Shown: positions 1 through 12,500 of the stretch, piece by piece
Layout of the letters: each line of letters begins with the position of its first letter
Numbering within the stretch: position 1 is the stretch's first letter
Assembly: GCA_036924085.1 (NCBI GenBank)
Contig: JAVGWX010000007.1
Coordinates: 104,396,138 to 104,460,137, forward strand
DNA length: 64,000 nt
Reading direction: 5' to 3'
From: Ariolimax columbianus
Lineage: Eukaryota > Mollusca > Gastropoda > Stylommatophora > Arionidae
Program-made: the position numbers and the translations under genes
The notes under the pieces: model-generated
The model's input: only the letters and a program-made list of their open reading frames with translations
What the model was told of the DNA's origin: nothing
The model's database searches: none

Positions 1-421
1 TAACAGTGTTGTCCACCATTTTTATTTATCTGTATGTGACAGTAATAGGACGCCAGTGTGCTTAGCTAATGCTGGTAGTTCCAGCAAGCTTATAAGCCAG
101 GTCTTCAGGTAGAACTAGAACAAAAAGTCCTGGTTTGGTTTGAACACCCCTCGTACTTGAGTGTTGAAACTGACAATGAAGACAGTTTATGACAGATACC
201 TGAGTGTTTACTGTTAGACATCAAGTGAGTTTTCCCAGCAGGCATGTCTACCACTCAAACTAATAGACTTTGGTTTGTTGAAGATAAAGATTGCTAAAAT
301 CACACGTGTATTCAAGAATGTTGTTTCATCTAAGATTGAAGTAATGTGGCTTACTTATTTGTTTGTACACATGCCACATAATTATGGGCTCAAGTCTTGT
401 GTGTGTTGTTGTTGTCCTCAG
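1..421. other. Intron before exon 1 of window
   Basis: Unique sequence ending in the exon 1 acceptor. I see no other gene or RNA here. Confidence 0.7.
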
Positions 422-556
422 GATGTAGAGAGAGAAGCAGTAGAGGAGCTGAGTGTTGACGGTGAAAGTGTCTACTCGATGTCTCGACATTTGCTCTACT
501 TGTATGTTGGCAAAATAATCCTACTGGATTGCAGATCACATTTCACTCAGGTTCAG
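422..556 (+). CDS. TTC27: TTC27 exon 1 of window (45 codons, phase 0-0)
   Basis: The acceptor is a T-rich stretch ending in cctcag at 416-421; the donor is CAG|gtaagc at 557. The exon encodes an acidic start and [20 protein letters not shown], matching the LDGESIYSL segment of human TTC27. The reading frame is open well upstream of 422, but the similarity begins here, so an earlier exon is expected before position 1. The last six exon bases (gttcag) and the donor are the seed of a tandem array filling intron 1, so the exact exon end is one of many near-identical donors. Use of the next donor at 581 would add eight in-frame residues (VSKQWWVQ). Confidence 0.93.
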
Positions 557-3500
557 GTAAGCAAGCAGTGGTGGGTTCAGGTAAGCAAGCAGCAAGGAGG
601 TTCAGGTAAGCAAGCAGCAAGGAGGTTCAGGTAAGCAAGCAGTGGTGGGTTCAGGTAAGCAAGCAGCAAGGAGGTTCAGGTAAGTAAGCAGCAAGGAGGT
701 TCAGGTAAGCAAGCAGCAAGGAGGTTCGGGTAAGTAAGCAGCAAGGAGGTTCAGGTAAGCGAGCAGCAAGGACGTTCAGGTAAGCAAGCAGCAAGGAGGT
801 TCAGGTAAACAAGCAGTGGTGGGTTCAGGTAAGCAAACAGCAAGGACGTTCAGGTAAGCAAGCAGCAAGGAGGTTCAGGTAAGTAAGCAGTGGTGGGTTC
901 AGGTAAGTTAGCAGTGGTGGGTTCAGGAAAGCAAGCAGCAAGGACGTTCAGGTAAGCAAGCAGCAAGGAGGTTCAGGTAAGTAAGCAGTGGTGGGTTCAG
1001 GTAAGTTAGCAGTGGTGGGTTCGGGTAAGCAAGCAGCAAGGAGGTTCAGGTAAGTTAGCAGTGGTGGGTTCAGGTAAGCAAGCAGCAAGGAGGTTCAGGT
1101 AAGTTAACAGTGGTGGGTTCAGGTAAGTTAGCAGTGGTGGGTTCAGGTAAGCAAGCAGCAAGGAGGTTCAGGTAAGTTAGCAGTGGTGGGTTCAGGTAAG
1201 CAAGCAGCAAGGAGGTTCAGGTAAGTTAACAGTGGTGGGTTCAGGTAAGTTAGCAGTGGTGGGTTCAGGTAAGTTAGCAGTGGTGGGTTCAGGTAAGTTA
1301 GCAGCAAGGAGGTTCAGGTAAGCAAGCATTGGTGGGTTCAGGTAAGCAAGCAGTGGTGGGTTCAGGTAAGCAAGTGTAGCAGATCCCACTGTTTGCCCTA
1401 GGGTTATTCTAACTTAGAACATTATCAAAATAATAATGTGTTGTGATCTAACCAATTCACCGCTGTTTCCCCAAACTCCCCACATCAAAGTCACCTGGTC
1501 CGCCCTGACCGAAACATCACGTCCTCGTGTTACCCCGCCTCTCCTGTCCGTTCCGCTGGTCGAAAATGTCCCTGTGATCTCGGTCAGACTGGCCGTCCCT
1601 TGCCACACATGGTTTGCTCATTGTCTGGCGCGTACTTCAGACAACAATTTCAAAGTAATTTTTAACATCTGATCATTCCTCAATTCTAACCTTACCCCCT
1701 AATTATTCAAATCTCCGTGTAATTTCTCTTACATGTCTTTGATTACCACCAGAAATGCCACTATTATACGTTAACTGGAGTTTCACATGATAGCCATACA
1801 TCTGTCACTACCATGTGTGTAAGTGTTACACGACTCTACCTAATTCCATTTCTGAATTGAGGTAATTTCTCCATGTTTTTGACTAGCGCCATCAAGCCTA
1901 CTATCAAACGTTCCTTAGCAGTAATGCTTACTTCAGACGGACTCTGCACTCCATCGGATGTCTCTAATTACTGGGCGGTTTCATCCTGTGAAACGCCCAT
2001 TGCAGTTGTTTGGTCTGCTTGATCTACGGTTATTTGGTTCGTATCCACCGGGTCCCAGGTGGTGTTACGTACACTTACATCGTCCGCTACTTCAGCCTTC
2101 CATCCATCTGTATTCAATATTTGTGGGAAAGACATTTCCCACTGTTCGTTTCACTGATGGCTTATCTCGAACTGAGATCTTTTCATCTTTGCTTCGATAA
2201 CGGTTCGATGTCCTATAAGCAGTGGTGGGTTCAGGTAAGCAAGCAGTGGTGGGTTCAGGTAAGTAAGCAGTGGTGGGTTCAGATAAGTAAGCAGTGGTGG
2301 GTTCAGGTAAGTAAGCAGTGGTGGGTTCAGGTAAGTAAGCAGTGGTGGGTTCAGGTAAGCAAGCATTGGTGGGTTCAGGTAAGTAAGCATTGGTGGGTTC
2401 AGGTAAGTAAGCAGCAAGGACGTTCAGGTAAGTTAGCAGCAAGGAGATTCAGGTAAGCAAATAGTAAGGAGGTTCAGGTAAGCAAGCAGCAAGGAGGTTC
2501 AGGTAAGCAAAGAGCAAGAAGATAACACAAGATAAAAGCCCAAAATATTGGAATGTTTTCCATGTTGTTACTCGCAAAAATGTACTGAATGTAAAGTGGC
2601 AATGTGTGTCCAATGTATAGATATCTTCTTTGGACGTGGACTAGCTTGTGCTGCGGTGAATATATGAGATTGTTTCTTGTGAAGTTCTTTATTCATAGGA
2701 GCTGGATACAATTTGGTGAATATGAATTCAGAATAATTGATTGTCTTAAGTTAGGTCAGCAAGTTTTTGTAAGATATCGCCAATATATCTGGTCACAATA
2801 AACAAATATTTCTGTTGGTTCTAGACTTGGGACTGGTGGTTGCTAAGATGTCTGCTGTTACAGCAGGGTTTGCTGTCTGAAAGGTCTCCAACGTTGAAGG
2901 AAACAGTTTCTCAATTGATAGATGACCGTAAGTTTTCTGGTTGTTAGAATGTCAGGGATGAGGTAGCTGAGTGAGTTAGGAATGGGTGATTGGGGAGGAT
3001 GGGTGAGTGAGGAGCATGAGTGTGGGTGAGTGAGGAGCTTGAATGTGGGTGAGTGAGGAGTGCGAGTGTGGGTGAGTGAACAAGTGGGGGATGAGTGGGT
3101 GGGTGGAGGACCTATGGTTTGGATATCAATCTTCTGACCAAGGGGGCACTGGTCGAAACCTTGGTTATATTTACATGTTGGTTGTATGCATGACCTTTCC
3201 TATTTTAATTATTTGTGTGCACTGAAAGATGATTGGTTGTATTTTTAAAATAATGAGTCTAATAATTCAAATTTTTCCCCAAACCCAGTTTCCAAAAGGG
3301 AACCCTTGATGGCAGACGAGGAGTCAAACAGGTGACAAGTTTTCCTTGAATAATTAGGTCATTATTGAATTTAGAAAGACCAAATGGCACCTTTCTTTAC
3401 AACATTTTCTAAACCAAGATTTGTTCAGTTATCTGGCAGATATGGCTTTCTTGTTCATTGACTGTGAATGCACCATTTATATTCTGGCATTTGATTGGTC

Positions 3501-6500
3501 AAATATTCTACTCAATGGCCTCGTCTGACATATGATTTTGTTTGTTGCTCCTACAGAAATATTCAGATCATGTTTCACACTGAAGCTGGCCATGCCTTCC
3601 ACACATACTTTGAATACAAGAAGGGCGCAGACCACTTTGAAACTGCCAAGAAAATAGCTTGCATCCAGGTGAAACTGACAGGTGATTTAAAGTAGTTCTT
3701 CAGCAATTTGTTTGAATGTGTTCAAGTTGCTAGTCCCATGCTTCACTCTCCTCAGTAACTCTTTATGGCAGGTTTGATAGGCTCTGTGATCATGCTCTTT
3801 GCTTTCTGATAGTAGAACATGTCTCAGAATTGATTGAACCGTACATGTAACAGACTGTCCTGACTGTGCGTGAAACATTTCATACTTCAACGTTAAGACT
3901 CAACATAGAGGACCCCAAGACTTGATTTAATAGATAAAAAATAGCTATTCATTTATTACAAAAGCTTTTGTTACAACAATATAAACAAGAAACGAATTAA
4001 TCTAAACATGACAAACTCCATCTAACACTGGGGATGTAAGCGTAAGCTGTTGATGGAACCCCTGAAACCTACTAATTGACCCATATTCTCAATCTCCTAT
4101 CTGATCTACACAATTCACTCAACTTGATCTATACAAATCTACAATTTGACCAAACTGACAAACTAGATTCATCGTCACATGGTGCCCTTTGGCAGTTGGC
4201 CATGAAGTTGATCTCTGGCTGCCGTCGGTCCTGGGCTGTGTAACATAAGTTTCTTACCAAGCCTGGCAATGTGCTCCCTGAGGATTAAGGTTTACAATTC
4301 TCGTTTCGTCTGAGCTAAATTCCACCTGCCTGACCTGAATCATTTGTACAGACGGCTCTCTCTCAAACTCTTCTTTCCAGTTCCACCACTCCAGAGCATG
4401 TAGAATCTACAGTCTTCATACCAACAGTGTTCTTAACCTTAAGCACGCCACAGTCCGATCCCTTTGAACCAGCTCGGCCTGCAAAAACGGTGTCCGGAAA
4501 AAAAATTTTTTTTTTCTTTGAACGGAGTCACTCCTGACATCCATTTTTTACTGCTGAGTACGCCCTCCACATATACACGATATTTTGCCGGTTAAAGTAT
4601 CGTGTGTTCGATTACAAATGGCTTTTGAACAGTTTTAATTTTGTATACGCCGTTTGGAGCAAGCCGACTTTTTGCGAAAGGGGAAGTAGGTTGTTGAGAA
4701 AGATTTTTATCGCGTAGATCTGTTTATTTTGTTTGTTTAAATGAAAGAACTACTTTGAATTAAAACTAACAGTTGTGGCGATATTGTAAACACAGTATCG
4801 ATACGTTGTTGTGGTTTCCATGGTTTTCTATCGAAGCGACTAGGCCTAGTGGTCGAGTCCAAATTTTTCCCGAGATTTTCATAAATTTTCAACTTCATCT
4901 TTTTAAATCTCAAAAACTAACAAACATACAACAAAAACAATAACACCCACATGTTCGTTATGCTATTGTGTATCTACACGCCAGAAAATTATATTTATTA
5001 ACAAACAAACATAAAAGTTACAAATTTTGAAAGACGACTACCACAGCGACTAATTAAGAAAATTAATTAGGTCAAATTTTTTTCAAAGATAATGTGGAGT
5101 GCGTAAGGTTAAACTTCTTTCCAGTTCCACCACTCAAGGCATGTAGAATCTACAGTTTTTGTACTGACAGTACGTCCGTTACTTGAAATGAATGCCATTC
5201 CTATTGATGCATAGTGGGATAACTCACTGGGAAACTCTGATCTCTCTGTCACTAGTTCCTGACATTTATTGCCCCTTTAGTTTCACCTAAACAAAGATGG
5301 CAGTGGTCATGAAGTTCTCTCCTCCTTCCCCATTGACTGGTCAGCAGTCAATCTTAAACCATCTGTTCTCCCTTGGAATCATAATGACTGCTCTGTCTAC
5401 TTGTCACCCTGTCACGTCATTCTAAATGTGACAGCCCGACATTAGATTATATGTCACCTAACCCCTCTACCTGCATTCTGGACACCAGATACTACAACCA
5501 AATGGGCTGGCCTAGAACCCACACCATTTTTAGCTAAGCTTTCTGCAGGATACGCCGGTCTCGCTAGCCCTGAGATGACGAGAGGGTGAACACTAACTGT
5601 ATTGGTCCTGTCTGAGTGAAATATTTTATCCCTGTCTCAACTAATTTTAGCTCTAGAGAATACGCTGCTGGCTCCCGGACACATACTCCTGTTATATTTT
5701 TAGTTTTGGTTAAGGTCGTGTTTGTGGGTGGGGAAAGGGCTGACATTTCTCAAAGCTAAGACTTCTGTATAATTAACCCTGTTACATGCACACAACAACA
5801 TACCCGATGAAAGCACCTGTCAAATAGTCAAGCACATGTGTCCCAAAACCTGGCTGGCAGACCGCAGAATGCTTAGTTTTGCTTTGAATACAGAAATCTC
5901 TCATGGACAACATGACTTTAAAACAAGATGTCTAGCCAGATTTTTAGTTGATATGAAAGTCATGTTTATGGGGTGGGGAGGGAATGCCATTTGTCAAGGC
6001 TAAGATTTCTGTATACACCATCCACGGTTTCAACAATGCATGTTTACAGGGCACCAGAGGGGGAGGGGGGTTACAGGACACCAATCTATCACTTCAACTA
6101 ACACTCACTGAAACCTCTCCTTGTCCAGTCGATCGAATATAGTCAGTTCAGTCTGTCGAATATAGTCAGTTCAGTCTGTCCTTGGCTCTAGACTACTGTT
6201 CACTGGGTCCCTCTCTTGGCGCTAACTCTCTGGTCTATCTCTCTTGGCGCTAACTCTCTGGTCTCTCTCTCTTGGCGCTAACTCTTTGGTCTCTCTCTCT
6301 CGGAACTGACTATTTTCTCAGTTCGCCCCAGTCTTTGAAACCCCTGGAACTAATTTTCTTGAGCCGACCCTATCTTCATGATGGCGTCGTTTCTCTCGTT
6401 CCGAGTGGTGCATCCGTACTTCCTCTAGGTTTCCTACTTCAGATTGGTGTGTCCTAGATTATTCAGCGCACGGTCAACTGCATTTTGTGTGGTCAGGTTC

Positions 6501-9500
6501 CGGGGAAACTCACATTTCTGTTTCTTTCATAATTTTAAACACCCTAATTATATTTGCGAGGTAAGACTGGGAAACTGACTAGTCTGAGACACCATTTGTC
6601 TGGCAAGACTAAATCTGTCACAATTATGTTGAAGATTTTTTGGTATCACCCCAACTAGGAATATGCATTTTTTTGTTTTGTTGAAGATGTTGGTCCTGCA
6701 TTTATACCTTATGCCTGTCTACTGTTACAAACTCTTCCGTACAGGGGCATTGGGCAAACGTACTCATTTTCAAGTAGCGGACACAGCACAGTTGGTTCTT
6801 CAAGTGGTCAAGGAAAACGTGGATGAAAACAGAGACGAAGACATTGTGAAACCTACATATTTACCAAAGGTCCTTAACAGATTCGCTTCATGTGTTAGTT
6901 GTAACAGATTCACTTCATATGCTTCATGTGTTAGTTGTAACAGATTCACTTCATGTGCTTCATGTGTTCGTTGTAACATATTCACTTCATATGTTAGTTG
7001 TAACTAAGATTCATTTAACTTCTTTTGTTGCTGCCTTTTGTTCAGGCACTAGCCAAAATTGCTTTTGATATTATTAACTTTGGCAAGTTTTGTCAAGTTT
7101 TCCCATGTGATCAAGAGGTGATCCAGGGGACCATTAATTGGTAGGACCTCTGCACCATATGCATGTTATAAAATATCCAAGTATGGTTGTGCATGGGACT
7201 GGCAACCTCATCATGTTAAACATACTGTCACTGAAACCTCCTCTACTAAATTACATAAATAATATAGGTAAGCATCCACCTAGTATTCCAACATGTTCCC
7301 ACTAGGATCTTAACTGATTGGGTGGTCCCATGTTCCCACTAGGATCCTAACTGATTGGGTGGTACCATGTTCCCACTAGGATCCTAGCTGATTGGGTGGT
7401 CCCATGTTCCCACTAGGATCCCAACTGATTGGGTGGTTCCATGTTCCTACCAGGATCCCAACTGATTGGGTGGTCCCATGTTCCCACCAGGATCCCAGCT
7501 GATTGGGTGGTCCCATGTTCCCACTAGGATCCCAACTGATTGGGTGGTCCCATGTTCCCACTAGGACCCTGAATGTTGAGGTGGTCCCATGTTCCCACTA
7601 GGACCCTAAATGTTGAGGTGGTCCCATGTTCCCACTAGGATTCCAAATGTTGTGGTGGTCCCATGTTCCCACTAGGACCCTAAATGTTGAGGTGGTCCCA
7701 TGTTCCAACTAGGACCCTAAATGTTGAGGTGGTCCCATGTTCCAACTAGGACCCTGAATGTTGAGGTGGTCCCATGTTCCCACTAGGACCCTGAATGTTG
7801 TGGTGGTCTCATGTTCCCACTAGGACCCCAACTGTTGATTGCCCCATGATTACAGGGCTCCTCTCTCGTGGACTGTCACTCTCATATTTTTGTTACAGAT
7901 GAAATTGGTTAGAGCAGATTCTGTTTTTCTAATTCCAGAACCTGGCACTTGATGATGATACAGTGTTAAACGACGTGAAGTTAGCAGATGATTCCATCCT
8001 GGTCACGCCAGACCTGTCACCCTTTGAGCAAGTGCTCATTCTCGGACTCATGTTAGTGGCTGCTCGTACATCTTTCTCTGGGATTGATCAATGTTGCTCT
8101 TGTCACCTGTGTGTGTCTTAATGTCAGCAATTATTTATGTATGTTCATTGACAAGAGTCAGGTTTATGACAAAGAGTCAGGTTTATGACAAGAGTCAGGT
8201 TTGTGACAAGAGCCAGGTTTATGACAAGAGTCAGGTTTATGACAAGAGTCAGGTTTGTGACAAGAGCCAGGTTTATGACAAGAGTCAGGTTTATTGACAA
8301 GAGTCAGGTTTGTGACAAGAGCCAGGTTTATGACAAGAGTCAGGTTTATGACAAGAGTCAGGTTTGTGACAAGAGCCAGGTTTATGACAAGAGTCAGGTT
8401 TATTGACAAGAGTCAGGTTTATGACAAGAGTCAGGTTTATTGACAAGAGTCAGGTTTATTGACAAGAGTCAGGTTTATGACAAGAGTCAGGTTCATTGAC
8501 GAGAGTCAGGTTTGTGACAAGAGTCAGGTTTTATTGACAAGAGTCAGGTTTATGACAAGAGTCAGGTTTATGACAAGAGTCAGGTCCATTAACAAGAGTC
8601 TGGTTTATGACAAGAGTCAGGTTCATTGACAAAAGTCGTGTTCATTGACAAGAGTCAGGTTCATTGGCAAGAGTCAGGTTTATTGGCAAGAGTCTGGTTT
8701 ACGACAAGAGTCAGGTTCATTGACAAGAGTCAGGTTCATTGACAAGAGTCATGCTCATTGACAAGAGTGAGGTTCATTGACAAGTCAGGTTCATTGATAA
8801 GAGTCAGGCTCATTGACAAGAGTAATGTTCACTGACAAGAGTCTGGTTTACGGCAAGAGTCTGCTCATCTCTGTTAAATAGACTGGCACATTCTGCTCAT
8901 CTCTGTGAAATAGACTGGCATATTCTCATCTCTGTGAAATAGACTGGCACATTCTCATCTCTGTAAAATAGACTGGCACATTCTGCTCATATCTGTTTAA
9001 AAAAAAATGTAAGCAGGGGCTCGACTTCATTGCCTCAGGTTTTTTCCCCATTTTAGCTCGGTCTCTCTTGGCAGATGGGTACCCCACCTGTCTGGGTACC
9101 CCATCTGTCGAGAGCATCGCACAAAGCACGAACTCCGTAGCTCCAGTGATGAACCCAGGGATCTCCGGAAAAAATTGACATGGACCGACCGTCGCAGCTC
9201 GAAATCGAACCCCGACCGCCTGAACACGAGGCAAACGGCTTGACCACTTCGCCACAGAGACCCCCGACTCTCTGTAAAATAGACTGGCATATTCTCATCT
9301 CTGTGAAATATCTAGTTCATCAGATGACATCCCCCCATGTCCATTTTTGATGCTTCCTCCTCCTGTTACAAATTTGGTTCTACTTTGACATGTATTATAT
9401 TTCTTCATGCTTATTCTTGCTTTTCTGGATTCCGTGGCGAAGTGGTTAAGCCGTCGGCCTCGTGATTAGGTGGTGTGGGTTCGACCAGACTCTGCTGTCT

Positions 9501-12500
9501 TTTTCCGGGTGCTTGATGCGGAGTCCCCTGCATCTCGTAGTCGCCCCCTAGTCGTCTTGTCCTTGACTTGCCACTGGGGTTGGGCGGCTCGAGACGAGAG
9601 AGGATAAAAAGTGCTTTTGTTAATATTTACCATATCTTCTATTTCTTTGCATTTTTGCTCCATCCATTTACCTGTTGCTGCCAGTTCACACATCCTATGT
9701 ACGTCTTTATCTATATGTGTATTTGTGCATATTCTGGGTTGTTCTTGACCTTCCTTCTTTCTCCCACTTTAATCAGTCCATCTTCTCTCATCTGCTCCTG
9801 ACATCTCCCGAACACTTTTACTGGTAAGTTTACATGTGCTGATTGTAGATTGAATTTGAGTCATTCCCATGTTTGTGTGTGTTGTCTCTTGATGATCTGC
9901 TCCAGGCTTTCTGCCATTAAACATTTAATTTTATTGTTGACATCTACTCTATATGTCTGTAGCAGGCATTTGGTTCAGGCGGAAGGCATCCCACTGGTTC
10001 ACGGATGTCAGATGATGACAGGACCAGACAGGAGCTAGATTATATGCTCCCAGGAAACTCGGGTCTTATCAGATCGTACGGGGTGCGCTGTGGGCCTGCC
10101 AGCCCCGATCACCTTCTCATTGTTAACGTTGCGAAGGTACCTCAAGAAGACTACACCAGATATGATATGGAATCCCTACGAGCAAACCCTAGTCCTACTA
10201 CACGACTCCATTCACAACAAATGTGCTGCCCTGGAACTCTTCCGGATGACTCCAATTCTGCCTGTCACATGATCAGTCATGCCATCCACGAAATTGCCAG
10301 TGCAGTCCTGAGTCAATGAAAAACCATCCAGAAACCCTGGCTGACAGTGTCCACTCTGGCAATCCTAGAAGAAAAGAGAATGGGGCCAGGGGCGAGCGTT
10401 CTCTGAACATTGCAGCCTGAAAAACAAATTCCAGGCAGCTGTAGTTCCACTACAGCTCCATAGCTGGCAACATTCCAAGGAGGACCTAGAGAGCATTGAC
10501 ACAAGATCAACGCACCTCACAATCACAGCTCCAACCTCTCCGATGTTCTCTTGGCACCCAATGTTCTCTTGGCACCCGATGTTCTCTTGGCACCCAATGT
10601 TCTCTTGGCACTTTCCAATGCCTGAATAAATCTGATAGATTTCCCTGCACATCAAAAGAGGAAATAGCTAGCAGGGGGGTTGAGCAGTCCAACCTCGCTT
10701 TGAACCATCCTGCTATCCCTCACTGCATCTACTCTGCAATGGTCGCAGCAACTCATGGCACAGACATCCCCTCCAATGCCCCTTCCATTGTTGAAGTAAA
10801 GGCTGCCATACAGAAGCTGAACGAGCAAGGTCGCAGGCCCCGACAATATTCTGGCAGAGCTGTTAAAGTATGCACTGGACCCGATGACAACCACCCTGCA
10901 TTTTTCTTCGCAACGGTCTGGAACACTGGTCAAGTTCCTGCGGCATAACACAATGGAATAATCAAATCCCTGTACAAGGGAAAGGGCACCTGGCTGGAAT
11001 GCAGCAATTATAAGCACCTTACTCTACTGTCTGTCACCGGCAAGGTCTTCACACATGTACTCCTCTACAGACTGAACTCCTCTGCCACCCCAACAGTCAG
11101 TATTCACCGCCTCTCCTTCCACTCTCAATGTTACTCTCACCCTTCACTTCATCATGTGAGTTGAACCACATTGCCTATGTTGACCTGTGGGCTTCCTTCA
11201 ACTCCACGGACAGACTCGCCTGTGGAGGGCCCTTCGATGGGTGTCCCAGACATCCTGCTGACCCTAAATGAGGAGTTCCACACTCACATTGCCAAAACTC
11301 ATCTCAGACGGTATCGGACTGACGAGATCTCTACATCATCTGCCATGCTGCAGGGTTTCGTCATTGCTCAAGCGCTTCTCTGTTGCACAATGGACTGAAT
11401 TCTTGCAGTCAGCAACACACAACCCAGGGGTCCTTGTCTGCGACTCTCTGGTGACCGATCTTGTCTATGCCAACAATGTCCTCATACTGAGCTCAGGTAC
11501 AGGTTGGCCCCCTGAGGCCACTGCATCTGTCGACTGCCAACCTAGGCTTGCACATCTCCTGGACGAAGTTGAAAATTAAAAGCCTTGGCAAGGGCTCACC
11601 TGCGTCAAGCATCACTGTGAACCACAACCCTGTTGCAACTACTGAGGACTTTGTCTACCTGGCAGCAGGCAGTCCTCTGACTCATGTAGCAGTCACAAAG
11701 GTTGGGCCTGGCAGCATCATCCACGCACTCTCTCCGCACTCTGGTCTCAGTGAAGGTCTTTCCAGGAGATCAGGCTCTGTAGCAACACATCCTGTGTCAT
11801 CCCCATCCTCTTGTACGGTCCAAGACATGAACACTTCCAGCAGGACTGGCAGCATCTTATGGTCTTCCACCTGCACAACCACATGCTCACACTTAGGATC
11901 CACTGGCATGATCTGATTTCCAACTGTGATATTCTCCTGCGTACTTAAATCACAGGAATTATCTTGACAATAGCCTGATGTCGTCTCTCTTCTGTCACCG
12001 TGCCCTGTTCAAGTTGGCTGTGTGAGTCAGTGACGAGAAGCTGTCATGCCCTTCCTGGAGTGGCCACGGAGATACCCTTGCAACCCCTGACTGAAACAGG
12101 TTGCTCCCTCTCCAACAAAATTGCAGGCCGCCTGGAACTCGACCATCAGACGTGGTCACAGACATGGTCATTCTGTGTGACGGGTCCTTACCGCCTAAGT
12201 GTACGGTTACTATTATTAAACTGAAGGATCCACACCCGTTATCAACTGTATTGTCATTTTTTTCATGAGTTTTTGATTAACAGATTCAGATTTTTTCTGA
12301 TGTTTTTACAGGGAGAGCTACAGACGAAGTCGGGCTCAGGATAGGCTGACTGATGAGGAAGTTCTCACATATATATCAGTAGGTGTTCAGTTTTTTTGTG
12401 TGTGTACGTAAGCCTTTCTTAACTATTGTGTACACTATCACGGTAGAGATGGTGATTTTTTTCACGTAAATCGCCCGGTAAATATTTTCACTGATCTCTG

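Larger units (their letters stand above)
3846..6622 (-). mobile_element. Large LTR-like unit (TGTAACAG...CTGTCACA) in intron 4
   Basis: It begins tgtaacagactgtcctgact and ends aaatctgtcaca, the same inverted termini as the solo LTRs at 56673 and 62743. Near the left end, tcatttattac reads on the minus strand as an AATAAA signal, and the stretch taagcgtaagctgttgatgg corresponds to similarly placed stretches in the other two copies. It is longer than they are because of a 672-bp TTAA element (4437-5108) and internal duplications, for example gggtggggaaagggctgaca near 5727 and gggtggggagggaatgcc near 5970. No internal gag or pol coding was recognised. I could not find a matching target duplication, so the outer limits are less certain than for the other copies. 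Confidence 0.6.

Noticed and set aside
9008..9500. Two tRNA genes
   Set aside because: A- and B-box regions are present but the acceptor and anticodon stems do not pair properly and long bodies follow; they are SINE heads.
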